Source of the DNA: Natronococcus jeotgali DSM 18795
GTDB lineage: Archaea; Halobacteriota; Halobacteria; Halobacteriales; Natrialbaceae
Length of the DNA stretch: 43,550 nucleotides
Assembly: GCF_000337695.1 (NCBI RefSeq)
Contig: NZ_AOIA01000167.1
Location: 1-43,550, forward strand
Direction of reading: 5' to 3'
Positions within the stretch are counted from its first letter, which is position 1. Each line of letters opens with the position of its first letter. The position numbers and the translations under genes were made by a program. This document shows positions 7,358 to 15,651 of the stretch, piece after piece. Under the pieces are notes generated by a model. The model searched no databases. It worked only from the letters and a program-made list of their open reading frames with translations, and was not told the origin of the DNA.

Positions 7358-8329
7358 TTACAGTCCGAGCCCGTCGGCCAGCGAGAACGACTCGGGGAGT
7401 CGATCCGGAACCGCCTCGTCGGGGAGCACGTCCCAGCCGAGTTCGTCCTCGCCCGGCTGCGAGTCGGTCTCGAATCCCGGGTCATCCGGCGGTTCGCGCT
7501 CGCGATACTCGGGCGGCGGTCCGTCGTGGGCGTAGACCCCCTCGGGGTGGTCGACCGTCCAGACGTGCAGCATGCAGGGCGTCCGGCAGGGGGGCGCCAG
7601 CTCGCCGTCGCGGTAGGCGTCCTCGTAGACCGTCCGGTAGTACCACCAGGCGAGCCTGCCCGGCGCGCCGGCGTGGTAGTGCCACGGCGAGCAGCGGTCC
7701 GAATCGCCGTCGGGGTGGTGGTCGTCGTGCGGGTGGTCGTCATCGGACGGGTGATCGTCGCCGTATCCGTCCGCGTCGTGATTCTCTCCGTAGTCGTCTT
7801 CGGGCGGCCCGTCCCAGCCGCCGTCGCCGGCCTCGTACACCGCCGGCGGGGAGATCGGCTCGTCGCCGCGGGTCGCGATGAACATCACGCCGATCGAGCG
7901 CCAGGAGTCGTCGTCGACCAGCACCGACTCCGGGCGTTCCGGATCGAGGACGGCGTCGTCGCCGACGTACTCCGGATGCAGCCAGTGGGAGTAGCCGCCG
8001 TCGTCGCCGTCGAGGGTGTCGAAGTACGGCTTGAAACCGGCCTCGAGCAGGGCGCCCGCGTCGGGGTATCGGTCCTTGAGGATGTCCGCGACGGCTTCCC
8101 GGAGCTCGATCGTGGCGGGGTGGTCGTCCGCACAGCCCTCCGTGCTCGCGCCCGCACAGTGGCCCATGCTCGGTCGGATCGTCGCGTCGGGACACCGCCC
8201 CGAGAGCGTCCCTCGAGTGCCCTCGCCGGCGGCTTCCGCGGTACCGACGGTCGAGAGCGCGACGGCGCCCGCGCTGGCACGTAACAGCCCTCGTCGCGAG
8301 ACTCTCGGATCGCCATCGCTGTCGTCCAT
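7358..8329 (-). CDS. Tat-exported His-rich protein of unknown function
   Basis: A 323-residue protein with an N-terminal Tat signal (SRRGLLRASAGAVALS; likely cleaved after AEAA near residue 34). The mature part has several Cys residues (46, 58, 66, 213, 248, 252), a His/Asp-rich stretch at 193-209 with HPHDDHH, and an aromatic core with WHYHAG (216-221), LAWWYY (227-231) and CMLHVW. The His/Asp cluster could bind divalent metals. I do not recognise the family. The ATG at 8329 puts RR in proper register. A TATA-like gtttaac lies about 30 bases upstream on the same strand. Confidence 0.72.
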   Translation of the reverse strand: MDDSDGDPRVSRRGLLRASAGAVALSTVGTAEAAGEGTRGTLSGRCPDATIRPSMGHCAGASTEGCADDHPATIELREAVADILKDRYPDAGALLEAGFKPYFDTLDGDDGGYSHWLHPEYVGDDAVLDPERPESVLVDDDSWRSIGVMFIATRGDEPISPPAVYEAGDGGWDGPPEDDYGENHDADGYGDDHPSDDDHPHDDHHPDGDSDRCSPWHYHAGAPGRLAWWYYRTVYEDAYRDGELAPPCRTPCMLHVWTVDHPEGVYAHDGPPPEYREREPPDDPGFETDSQPGEDELGWDVLPDEAVPDRLPESFSLADGLGL

Positions 8330-8478
8330 GGCAGAATTTCGCACGGGATGCGCCCTGTTAAACGATGTTGGCTGTCGCGGCGACTGTCGTCGATCCGAAC
8401 TTGCGCGTTCCGAGGCGGTCGCGGCGGGACTCGATCCGGAGACGTTTCAGACGAGGCGACCGTACTCGACGAACCGAG

Positions 8479-9252
8479 ATGATCCCCGTCCCGCTCGAGA
8501 TCCTCCTCGCGCTGCTACTCGTCGCCCTGCTGTCGGGCGTGGGCTGTACGACGGTCGGCGCGGGCGGGATCTTCGTGACGATCGCGCTCTACCTGCTGAC
8601 GCCGCTGTCCTCGTCCGAGATCGCGGGAACCGCCCACGTCCTGTTCGTCCTCGTCGGCGCGGTCGGCGTCGTCGGCTACGCGCGCTCGGGCGAGCTGGTC
8701 GGCTCGGAAGGGCGGGCGCTGGCGACGGTCCTCGCGGGCTCGAGCGTGCTCGGCGCGCTGGCCGGCACCGTCCTGAACGCGTTCGTCTCGCGGCGACTGT
8801 TCGGCGTCCTCCTGGGGATCCTTCTCGTCTGTACGGGCGTCGTGCTGGCGTACCGACGACTCCGGGGACTGCCCTCGCTGGCGGCCGTCGACGCGGAGAC
8901 GGGACGAGGACGGCTCGTCTTCGCGGGGACCGGGCTCGCCCTGGGTACCGTCGCCGGCCTGGTCGGCGTCGGCGGTCCCGTCCTCGCGGTGCCGGCGCTG
9001 GTCCTGCTGGGCGTCCCGATGCTGGTGGCGCTGGGGGTCGCGCAGCTCCAGGCGATCTTCATCTCGGGATTCGCCGTCGGGGGCTACTACCTGCAGGATT
9101 CCGTCTCGGTCGCGCTCGCGGGGCTGCTCGCGCTCCCGATCGTCGTCGGCGCCGTCGCGGGCTGGCTGGTCGCCCACCGGGTCGATCCCGCCCGGCTCGA
9201 GATCGCACTCGGCGTCCTCCTGATCCCGACCGGGATCTACCTGATCCTCTAG
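8479..9252 (+). CDS. TauE/SafE family (TSUP) membrane transporter
   Basis: A 257-residue integral membrane protein with about eight hydrophobic spans and the duplicated Gly-rich signature of the sulfite-exporter family: GVGCTTVGAGGIFVTIAL near the N-terminus and VAGLVGVGGPVLAVPALVLL in the second half. Family members move sulfite, sulfoacetate, taurine or similar organic anions; the substrate here is unknown. The ATG at 8479 (MIPVPLEILL) begins just before the first span; the longer frame from 8365 adds an Arg-rich, unlikely leader. Its TAG stop shares the four bases CTAG with the stop of dgcA on the other strand. Confidence 0.85.
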   Translation: MIPVPLEILLALLLVALLSGVGCTTVGAGGIFVTIALYLLTPLSSSEIAGTAHVLFVLVGAVGVVGYARSGELVGSEGRALATVLAGSSVLGALAGTVLNAFVSRRLFGVLLGILLVCTGVVLAYRRLRGLPSLAAVDAETGRGRLVFAGTGLALGTVAGLVGVGGPVLAVPALVLLGVPMLVALGVAQLQAIFISGFAVGGYYLQDSVSVALAGLLALPIVVGAVAGWLVAHRVDPARLEIALGVLLIPTGIYLIL

Positions 9253-10289
9253 CTCCGGACGGCGCCCGTTCCCGCTCGCTCGAGCCCCGCGAGGTCGATC
9301 TCGCCGCCGGGCATCGCTACTCCCGAGTACGGGTCCTCCTCGAGCAGCAGCGAGCCGTCCAGATCGGCGTAATCGAGCAGCGGCGCGAGGTGGCAGGCCG
9401 CCGCGATCGAGGCGTTGGACTCGGTCATGCAGCCACACATCACCTCGAGGCCGTGGGCGCGAGCCGTGTGGATCATCCGTTTCGCCTCCCGCAGCCCGCC
9501 GCATTTCATCAGCTTCAGGTTCGCGATGTCGCAACGGTCGGCGATCTGCGGGACGTCCTCGAGGGTAACGCAGGACTCGTCGGCCGCGATCGGCAGCCGC
9601 GAGCGCTCGTAGACGAACCGTAGCCCTTCGGGATCCTCCGCGGCGACGGGCTGTTCGACGAACTCGAGGTCGAACTCGGCGAGGCGGTCGATTTTCGACA
9701 CCGCCTCGCGGGGCGCCCAGGCCTCGTTGGCGTCGACGAACAGGTCGACCTCCGGCGCGACCGATCTGATCGTCCGGACGATCTCGACGTCGCGGTCAGT
9801 GCCGAGCTTGACCTTCAGGCGAGAGTGGCCCCGCTCGAGCGCGGTTTCGGTCTTCTCGCGCATCGTCTCGGGATCGTCGAGCCCGATCGTGTAGGAGGTC
9901 TCGAGGCTCCGATCGGGGTCGAGCCCCCAGTAGCGATAGAGGGGGACCCCCAGCCGTTTGGCGGCCAGATCGTGGACGGCGATGCTAACCGCACAGCGGG
10001 CCGCGGGATTTCGCCGTACCGTCTCGCGCATACGGCGTTCGATCCGCGAGAGCTGGTGAGGGTCGCCGACGTCCTCGACGATCTCGAGCAGCTCCGGGAG
10101 GACCGCGGCGACGGTGTCGGGCGTCTCTCCGTAGTGGGGCGACGGTCCGGCACCGCCGACGCCGACGGTGCCCTCGTTGTCCTCGATTCGGACGGTAACG
10201 ACCTCGGCTTCCGTCGCCGTTCCCCGCGAGATCCCGAAGGGGAACTCCAGCGGAAGGGTGTGGCGTTCGAACGCGGTCTCGAGGCTCAT
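9249..10289 (-). CDS. dgcA: DgcA: enolase-superfamily dipeptide epimerase / N-acetyl-D-glutamate racemase
   Basis: A 346-residue muconate-lactonizing/dipeptide-epimerase-type enzyme. The two catalytic lysines are present as KVK (159 and 161) and Lys259 (NLKLMKCGG). Metal ligands are Asp187 (DANEAW), Glu212 (FVEQP) and Asp237 (AADES). Alone this would read as L-Ala-D/L-Glu epimerase. Its 4-base ATGA overlap with the upstream DUF1611 gene matches the DgcN-DgcA pair, in which DgcA converts N-acetyl-D-glutamate to the L form for entry into central metabolism. I infer that role from the gene pair. Cytoplasmic. The stop overlaps the TauE/SafE gene tail to tail. Confidence 0.85.
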   Translation of the reverse strand: MSLETAFERHTLPLEFPFGISRGTATEAEVVTVRIEDNEGTVGVGGAGPSPHYGETPDTVAAVLPELLEIVEDVGDPHQLSRIERRMRETVRRNPAARCAVSIAVHDLAAKRLGVPLYRYWGLDPDRSLETSYTIGLDDPETMREKTETALERGHSRLKVKLGTDRDVEIVRTIRSVAPEVDLFVDANEAWAPREAVSKIDRLAEFDLEFVEQPVAAEDPEGLRFVYERSRLPIAADESCVTLEDVPQIADRCDIANLKLMKCGGLREAKRMIHTARAHGLEVMCGCMTESNASIAAACHLAPLLDYADLDGSLLLEEDPYSGVAMPGGEIDLAGLERAGTGAVRS

Positions 10290-11302
10290 TCGAGCAGCGC
10301 CTCCAGCAGGTCGTCGGTGCCGAAGCGGATCGGGTCGGCCGCGGGGGCGTCGATCGCGTCGGCGTACTCTCCGACCGCGTCCCGGGCCGCGTCGTCGTCC
10401 TCGAGACCCGAGGTGTTGAGCGCGCCCGCGGTGACGGTCGCGTCAGAGACGGGTTCGGCGAGGTCCTCGTAGCGGTCGACGTAGCTCGGGATCGAGGGCA
10501 GGGAGAAGGACTCGTAGCCGTGGATCGCCTCCTTGCCCGCCTCGTGACAGAGCACGAGCTGATCGGCCATCGAGCCGTGGAGGATGCCGCAGGTGACCGC
10601 CGAGTAGGCGGGGTGGACGATGCTGCCCTGGCCCTCGACGAAGAGGTAGTCGTGCTCGTCGCCCTTCTCGAGGATCATCTCCTCGACCGCGCCCGCGGTG
10701 AAATCGGAGACGACGCGGTCGATCGGGTTGCCCCAGCCCTCGATCATGATCCCGGTCTGGCCCGTCGGGATCACGGCGGCGTCGTAGCCGGCCTCGCGGG
10801 CGTCCCGGGCCAGCTCCATCGAGACGGTCATCTTGCCGACCGAGCAGTCGGTGCCGACGGTCAGAACGACTTCGGCGTCGACGTCGCCGGCGGCGCCCTG
10901 GCTGACCGTCAGCTCCTCGTGAGGTTTCCGGACGTCCCACAGCTCACAGTCGTTCTCGGCCGCGAGGGCGGCGAACTCCTCGTCCTCCTCGAGGAAGTAG
11001 TGCAGCCCCGCGATGACGTCACAGCCGCGCTCGAGCGCGGTTCGGACGTCGTCGCGCCAGCTCTCGTCGAAGCCGCCCCCGATGGGGGCGATCCCGATCA
11101 GCAGGGCGTCGACGTCCCCGACCTCGTCCATCCCCGCGACGATCGGGGCGTCCTGTACGTCGGGGACGTGATCGGCGACGCGGTCGCCGGCGCTGTCGCG
11201 GTCGAGGACGGCTTCGACGTCGTAGTCGGCGTATCGGAGCACTCCCAGGGCGGTCTTGGCGCGACCGGGGAACTTCTCGTGGGCGAGAATCGCGATCTGC
11301 AT
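10286..11302 (-). CDS. dgcN: DgcN: DUF1611 family D-glutamate N-acetyltransferase
   Basis: A 338-residue DUF1611 protein. The N-terminal half is a Rossmann-like domain. The C-terminal half starts with a P-loop-like GTDCSVGKMT (150-159), followed by PTGQTGIMIEGWG and FVEGQGSIVHPAYS, all typical of the family. Members in marine bacteria and haloarchaea acetylate D-glutamate as the first step of D-Glu catabolism. The gene precedes dgcA with an ATGA overlap, so the two proteins are co-made. A TATA-like ttaac/ctacttaa element lies 24-31 bases before the ATG (about 11326-11333). A different acyl acceptor cannot be excluded from sequence. Confidence 0.84.
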   Translation of the reverse strand: MQIAILAHEKFPGRAKTALGVLRYADYDVEAVLDRDSAGDRVADHVPDVQDAPIVAGMDEVGDVDALLIGIAPIGGGFDESWRDDVRTALERGCDVIAGLHYFLEEDEEFAALAAENDCELWDVRKPHEELTVSQGAAGDVDAEVVLTVGTDCSVGKMTVSMELARDAREAGYDAAVIPTGQTGIMIEGWGNPIDRVVSDFTAGAVEEMILEKGDEHDYLFVEGQGSIVHPAYSAVTCGILHGSMADQLVLCHEAGKEAIHGYESFSLPSIPSYVDRYEDLAEPVSDATVTAGALNTSGLEDDDAARDAVGEYADAIDAPAADPIRFGTDDLLEALLE

Positions 11303-11504
11303 ACGGGGCCATCGGGCGAGCGACTACTTAACGCTAGACATCCCGTCGGCGTCACGGTTCGAGCGCGCCGACGAGTGATTACAATCGGTAACCGATCGTC
11401 CCGACGGCGCTCGAGAGACGGTCGTCGGCAGTTGCGATGGGACAGCTACGAAACGACGAGCCGTCTTTACAGATGTATTGATATTCAGCCAGCATTTCAC
11501 AAAA

Positions 11505-11511
11505 TCTATAA
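11505..11511 (+). promoter_or_regulatory. TATA-like box for the SNase-Excalibur gene
   Basis: tctataa lies 27-33 bases before the ATG at 11538, within an unusually A/T-rich stretch (about 11460-11530). The position supports 11538 as the start over the in-frame ATG at 11478, which would be upstream of this element. Confidence 0.55.
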
Positions 11512-11537
11512 CCGCTACGACTGGTTATTCGGAACCG

Positions 11538-12995
11538 ATGTCTTTGGGGGAGACGGTCCCGGGAATGAAACGGGGCCGAACAGGACGAAACGTCGCTGTC
11601 GGTACGGGATATCTTTTCGCCGTTCCGCTGATTATAGCGTTTTCGCCGGTCGTAGTGGGACTCCTTGTCGGAACGAACTACCGGGGAATCGCCGATCGCC
11701 TCGCAACCGTTCCCGGAATCGAGTCGGGTGGAGGCCTCAAGTCGGGTGCAGTAGCTGCCGTCGTCGGATTCGTTCTCCTGGGAATCGTAGCGGCCGGCGG
11801 CGATACGGGCGATAGCGGAATCGAACCGGATCTGCCCGAGTCCGAGGATCCGGAACCCGAATCGTCTCCGCAAGCGGACGCCGATGATCCGGAATCCGAG
11901 TCACCGCCGGCCGAAGACGCTTCCGAGTCGGAACCTGATTCCACGACAGAACCGGATTCGGAGGCTTCTACTCCGGATTCTAACTCCGATGAAGCGGAGA
12001 CGGAGTCCGACGACGACCCTACTACGGACGCTGATTCGAATGAGTCGGAGACGAATCCAGGCGGATCGACCGACGACCCTACTACGGACGCTGACTCGAG
12101 CGAGGCAGAGACGGACCCGGACGGGTCCGCCGACGACTCCTCGACGGGAACGGAGTTGAACGCTCAGGAGTCCGACTCGAGCGCGGAATCCGAATCGGAC
12201 GACTCCGAGTCGGACGACTCCGAAACCGAGTCCGCTACGGAGCCCGGCTCGAGCGACTCGGAAACGGACTCGTCGGAAGCGTCCGAATCGACGGCCCGGA
12301 CGGAATCTCCCGTCTCGGTTCCGGCGGAGGTTGCCGGCGGTGAGGCCCGCCAGGCCACGGTTACACGCGTCATCGACGGCGACACGATGGAGGTACGATT
12401 CGCCAGCGGCGAGGAAGACACCGTTCGTCTCATTGGGGTAGATACACCCGAGACCAGTCTTGGAGACGTCGCTCCGGGGGAGTACGAAACCATCCCGGAC
12501 ACCCCGGCAGCGCGCGATCACCTCTACAACTGGGGCCAGCAAGCGAGTCGGTACGCGACCGACGAACTCGAGGGTCGAGAGGTCCGGGTCGTCACCGACG
12601 TGGAAGGTGATCGCCGCGGGAGCTTCGGCCGTCTCCTCGCGTACGTCTACGTCGGTGACACGAACTTCAACCTCGACCTGCTCGAGGGAGGGTACGCTCG
12701 CGTCTACGACTCCTCGTTTAGCTTGCGCGACGAGTTCGATAGCGCCGAGTCGGAAGCGCGGTCGAGCGACGTCGGTCTCTGGGACTTCGAGGCCGAGTCC
12801 TCGTCGTCCGAGGCCGACGCGAGCGATACCGGAAGCGACGAAATCGACGTCCCACCCGTTCCCGCTGACGGCGATTACAACTGCGGCGACTTCGATACAC
12901 AGGAGCAAGCCCAGTACGTCCTCGAGAACGCGGACGGCGACCCCCACAGGCTCGACGCGGACGGCGACGGCATCGCCTGCGAAACGCTGCCGTAG
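11538..12995 (+). CDS. membrane-anchored thermonuclease (SNase) with Excalibur domain
   Basis: 485 residues in four parts: two hydrophobic spans (about 23-45 and 68-87); a 180-residue Ser/Asp/Glu/Thr-rich linker (88-268); an SNase domain (271-417); and an Excalibur calcium-binding domain (445-485) ending in [10 protein letters not shown]. The staphylococcal-nuclease catalytic set is intact: Arg297 (VRLIG), Glu305 (DTPET) and Arg365 (FGRLL). The protein probably cleaves DNA or RNA in a Ca-dependent way while tethered to the membrane. Which face carries the nuclease is unclear because both flanks of the first span are basic. The 5' part has lower third-position G+C than neighbouring genes. The linker contains a 60-bp DNA repeat. 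Confidence 0.88.
   Translation: MSLGETVPGMKRGRTGRNVAVGTGYLFAVPLIIAFSPVVVGLLVGTNYRGIADRLATVPGIESGGGLKSGAVAAVVGFVLLGIVAAGGDTGDSGIEPDLPESEDPEPESSPQADADDPESESPPAEDASESEPDSTTEPDSEASTPDSNSDEAETESDDDPTTDADSNESETNPGGSTDDPTTDADSSEAETDPDGSADDSSTGTELNAQESDSSAESESDDSESDDSETESATEPGSSDSETDSSEASESTARTESPVSVPAEVAGGEARQATVTRVIDGDTMEVRFASGEEDTVRLIGVDTPETSLGDVAPGEYETIPDTPAARDHLYNWGQQASRYATDELEGREVRVVTDVEGDRRGSFGRLLAYVYVGDTNFNLDLLEGGYARVYDSSFSLRDEFDSAESEARSSDVGLWDFEAESSSSEADASDTGSDEIDVPPVPADGDYNCGDFDTQEQAQYVLENADGDPHRLDADGDGIACETLP
12011..12130 (+). repeat. 60-bp tandem repeat within the acidic linker
   Basis: Two successive 60-bp units (12011-12070 and 12071-12130) share a 24-base identical start and encode DDPTTDADS each time, then diverge to about 75-80% identity. 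The start of a third unit is visible at 12131. The period is a multiple of three, so the reading frame is kept. Confidence 0.75.
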
Positions 12996-13073
12996 CGTCC
13001 GGCTCTCCTCGTCCAAAGTCGCTCCGAGAACGACAGCACCTGGAAGTCACACGAACGACCAGCGGTCGAAGGG

Positions 13074-13126
13074 AACCGTCTGAACCGTCTTTCGGAGAAG
13101 GAAACCGTCTGAACCGTCTCTCGGAG
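13074..13126. repeat. 29-bp direct repeat downstream of udk
   Basis: aaccgtctgaaccgtct followed by t(t/c)tcggag occurs at 13074-13097 and again at 13103-13126 (period 29, one mismatch). Each unit itself contains accgtct twice, 9 bases apart, so the 7-mer appears four times. It lies in the gap between the convergent SNase and udk genes. Confidence 0.7.
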
Positions 13127-13143
13127 GAACTTCGCCGCGGTCG

Positions 13144-13857
13144 TCAGTCGACGGACCGGTTCGTCGTGTCGAGGTCGACCCGCGTCGGGGAGTCCTCGCC
13201 GACCTCGAGGGGGAACGCGCGGTCGTCGGCGTCGGGGTCGCCGGGGGCGAGTTCGGCTTCGACTTTCTCGACCAGCAGGTCGACGGCCATCCGGTTGGCT
13301 CCCTCGGGGATGATGATGTCGGCGTTTTTCTTCGTCGGCGCGACGAACTGTTCGTGCATCGGCTTGACCGTCTCGAGGTACTGGTCGATGACGCCCTCGA
13401 GCCCGCGGCCGCGGTCGATGACGTCGCGCTCGATCCGCCGGAGGATGCGGACGTCGGCGTCGGTCATCACGTACACCTTCAGGTCGAGCATCTCGAGGAC
13501 CTGCTCGTCGAACAGCGAGAGGATCCCCTCGAGAACGATCACGTCGGAGGGTTCGACCCGCACGCGCTCGTCCCTGCGGTTGTGGATCTCGAAGTCGTAC
13601 TGGGGCATCTCGACGGGCTGGCCCATCAACAGACTGTCGAGTTGCTCGCGAAGCAGCTCCCACTCGAAGGCGTCGGGGTGGTCGTAGTTGACCTCGGCAC
13701 GCTCTTCGTACTCGAGGTGGGAGAGGTCCTCGTAGTAGTTGTCCAGGGGAATCCGCGTGACGGCCTCGCCGACCGTCTCGGCGACGGTCCGGGAGACCGT
13801 CGTCTTTCCGGCGCCCGTGCCGCCGGCGATGCCGATGACGAACGACGGGATACTCAT
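13144..13857 (-). CDS. udk: uridine kinase
   Basis: A 237-residue P-loop kinase with Walker A GGTGAGKT at 12-19, the LDNYYEDL substrate-binding segment near residue 39, NYDHPDAFEW near 58, and the RDVIDRGR lid region around 142. These are hallmarks of uridine/cytidine kinase (and its phosphoribulokinase relatives), which makes UMP or CMP from nucleosides in pyrimidine salvage. The haloarchaeal C-terminal extension is acidic. The ATG at 13857 is used; the GTG just before it is in frame but unnecessary. It lies behind the Vms1-like gene on the same strand with an 81-base gap that contains its own TATA-like element. Confidence 0.88.
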   Translation of the reverse strand: MSIPSFVIGIAGGTGAGKTTVSRTVAETVGEAVTRIPLDNYYEDLSHLEYEERAEVNYDHPDAFEWELLREQLDSLLMGQPVEMPQYDFEIHNRRDERVRVEPSDVIVLEGILSLFDEQVLEMLDLKVYVMTDADVRILRRIERDVIDRGRGLEGVIDQYLETVKPMHEQFVAPTKKNADIIIPEGANRMAVDLLVEKVEAELAPGDPDADDRAFPLEVGEDSPTRVDLDTTNRSVD

Positions 13858-13938
13858 CACTCGAGGGTCGGACGGCGCGGTAATGAATGCCCTGATGTTC
13901 GCCCGGTTCGGCGGTCGGGACCGCCACGCACGCGGCGT

Positions 13939-14850
13939 TCAGACGACCGTCAGCGTCGTCGTCCAGAACGAGCGGCGGGCATCCTCGAGGGCCGCCTTCG
14001 GATCGCCCGTGGCGTCGACGGCGGCGGTCGCCGCGGTCTCGAGGTCGGCCTCCTCGACGAGGGTATCGACGACGCCGCGCTGGCCGACGACGTAGAGGCG
14101 GTCGGCGTCGCGCTCAGCGAGAACCTCACGGCAGCGATCGAGGTGGTCGTCGATCTGGTCGTCGCGGATCCGTTCGAAGCGGGCCTGCGAGAACCCGCCC
14201 TTCGAGTGGTTGCCCTTGACGTCGCTCTCGAAGCCGCGGTAGTCGACGCGCTCGTCGCCCTCGTAGACGCCGAGCGCGAACAGGTCCGCCCGCACGAGCG
14301 CGAGGGCGTGGCGGCCCGTCGGCAGGAACCACTCCCGCTCGAGGTCGAACCGGTCGTCCCAGGTCGGTTCGAGGGCCGGGTCGATGGGCGACTCGAGCGC
14401 GACCGAGACGAGACCGGCGTCGTCGATACAACACAGGCAAGGGGCGGCGTCCTCGAGCAGGGCGATCCGGGCGTCGAGCACGTCCGCGAGGTCCTCGCGG
14501 ACGGTGCCGGGGACCTCGTCGTCGACGCTCGCGGTGAGCGCCCCTTCCGAAGCCGTTCGGATCGACCGCAGCCGTTCGAGCGCCTCCTCGAGGCGGGCCC
14601 CGCGCAGGTCGACGCGCCGGCGAACGGTCGGGTCGCCGTCGTCGGCCTCGACCCGTTCGAGCTCGCCCTCGAGCTGGGCGATGCGGTCCTCGAGGCGGTT
14701 CCGTTTCTCCTCGGCGTCCTGTCGGGCCGTCACCGCCTCGGATCGGCGCTCGGATTCGGCCTCGTAGCGCTCCCGCAACCGTTCGTTCTCCGCCTCGAGC
14801 TCGTCGATGCGCGCCTTGAGGGAGGCGCGGCCGAGCAACTCGTCAAGCAT
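13939..14850 (-). CDS. Vms1/Ankzf1-type peptidyl-tRNA hydrolase (eRF1-like VLRF1 domain)
   Basis: About 303 residues. The N-terminus (to about 70) is a coiled coil rich in Glu and Arg. The C-terminal half carries the release-factor-like Vms1 core, with HSKGGFSQARFERIRDDQ: the GGFSQ glutamine (about residue 222) is the equivalent of the catalytic/GGQ-like residue of yeast Vms1. Eukaryotic Vms1 releases stalled nascent chains from the 60S subunit, so a ribosome-rescue role is expected. The ATG at 14850 (MLDELLGR) is preferred over an in-frame GTG at 14862. It follows the DUF5802 gene after 29 bases and probably shares its promoter. Confidence 0.82.
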   Translation of the reverse strand: MLDELLGRASLKARIDELEAENERLRERYEAESERRSEAVTARQDAEEKRNRLEDRIAQLEGELERVEADDGDPTVRRRVDLRGARLEEALERLRSIRTASEGALTASVDDEVPGTVREDLADVLDARIALLEDAAPCLCCIDDAGLVSVALESPIDPALEPTWDDRFDLEREWFLPTGRHALALVRADLFALGVYEGDERVDYRGFESDVKGNHSKGGFSQARFERIRDDQIDDHLDRCREVLAERDADRLYVVGQRGVVDTLVEEADLETAATAAVDATGDPKAALEDARRSFWTTTLTVV

Positions 14851-14879
14851 CCGACCGAACACGGGGAGCGGGAGTACTT

Positions 14880-15263
14880 CTAGGTTCCGGCGCCGGGATA
14901 CTCATCGGGGTCGAAGTCGGTCGGATCCCAGCCGGCGAAGCTGAGCAACCGCTCGGCCTGTTCGCGGCGCGCGAGCAACACCTCCCGGAGCGACGGGGGG
15001 CTTCGGACGTCCGTGTTCTCGAGTACCGACTCGGGGAGGGCGAGCGTGTTCGCCGGCACCGACGAGTCCCCGTGCACCGGGAAGTGCTGGGACTCGAGTT
15101 TCATCACCAGCGGGGCGTCGAGCCGTTCGACGCCCTCGCCGGACGTGTACACCTCCTCGTTGAGTCGCTCGTGCTGTTCGTCGTGGATGAGGGCGCGGGG
15201 GTGGTCGGTCGGGGTGACGTAGAGGCGACCGAGGTAGTAGCTCCGGGAGAACACCTCGAACAT
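14880..15263 (-). CDS. DUF5802 family protein
   Basis: A 127-residue haloarchaeal protein that begins MFEVFSRSYYLGRLYV and contains HDEQHERLNEEVYTSGEGVE and a C-terminal WDPTDFDPDEYPG. No enzymatic motif or membrane span is visible. I assign it to DUF5802 from memory of the N-terminal pattern, not from a search. The ATG at 15263 is supported by a TATA-like ggttatac 26-33 bases upstream; the longer open frame to 15536 is basic and non-coding in character. Its position ahead of the Vms1-like gene suggests a shared transcript and perhaps a translation-linked role. Confidence 0.75.
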   Translation of the reverse strand: MFEVFSRSYYLGRLYVTPTDHPRALIHDEQHERLNEEVYTSGEGVERLDAPLVMKLESQHFPVHGDSSVPANTLALPESVLENTDVRSPPSLREVLLARREQAERLLSFAGWDPTDFDPDEYPGAGT

Positions 15264-15651
15264 GTCACTAGGTACCAGGGAACGAGGACGTATAACCTTT
15301 CGGCCGACGACCCCCATCGTGTCCGCAGCGCAATCGACAATCGGTCGTTTCCGACGGTCGGACGACCGGTCGCTCAGCCACAACAGTTCATAACGCCGAC
15401 GATAAGCGCCGCGAAAACGGCGCCGATCGCGGGTAAGGCTCGAGTTTTCGCCGATGAACGGTTTGAACGATCGGGCAGAGAAGGGCTCGGGACGCGCCGT
15501 CGCCGACCGCCCGTCGGGCGCCTCGGGGCGCTGCAACGCCCCGGCTAAACTCGGCGTAAACCCCCGGCCAGTTTCGAACGGCGCGATCGGGGGCGTAAAC
15601 GATCCGAACGAAGGTCCGATTTTTTAGGCCGATCGACGGTCGGGTACGGTA
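15264..15651. other. 388-base intergenic region with divergent promoters
   Basis: No convincing gene is present. A TATA-like box for the DUF5802 gene lies at 15289-15296 (minus strand) and one for the exported coiled-coil gene at 15620-15627 (gattttttagg, plus strand). The middle contains short open frames with Arg-rich translations typical of non-coding high-G+C DNA. Confidence 0.55.
15620..15627 (+). promoter_or_regulatory. TATA-like box before 15652
   Basis: The T-rich element tttttta is centred 28 bases before the ATG at 15652, consistent with a leaderless transcript. Confidence 0.55.

Noticed and set aside
11303-11400. GGTTCGAGC resembling a tRNA T-arm
   Set aside because: No matching acceptor, D or anticodon stem could be drawn; the GTTCGA string is common here.
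15370-15450. Minus-strand segment translating to a hydrophobic stretch ending VGVMNCCG before a stop
   Set aside because: It looks like a membrane segment, but no ATG, GTG or TTG start with a suitable position was found and the upstream part is not protein-like.
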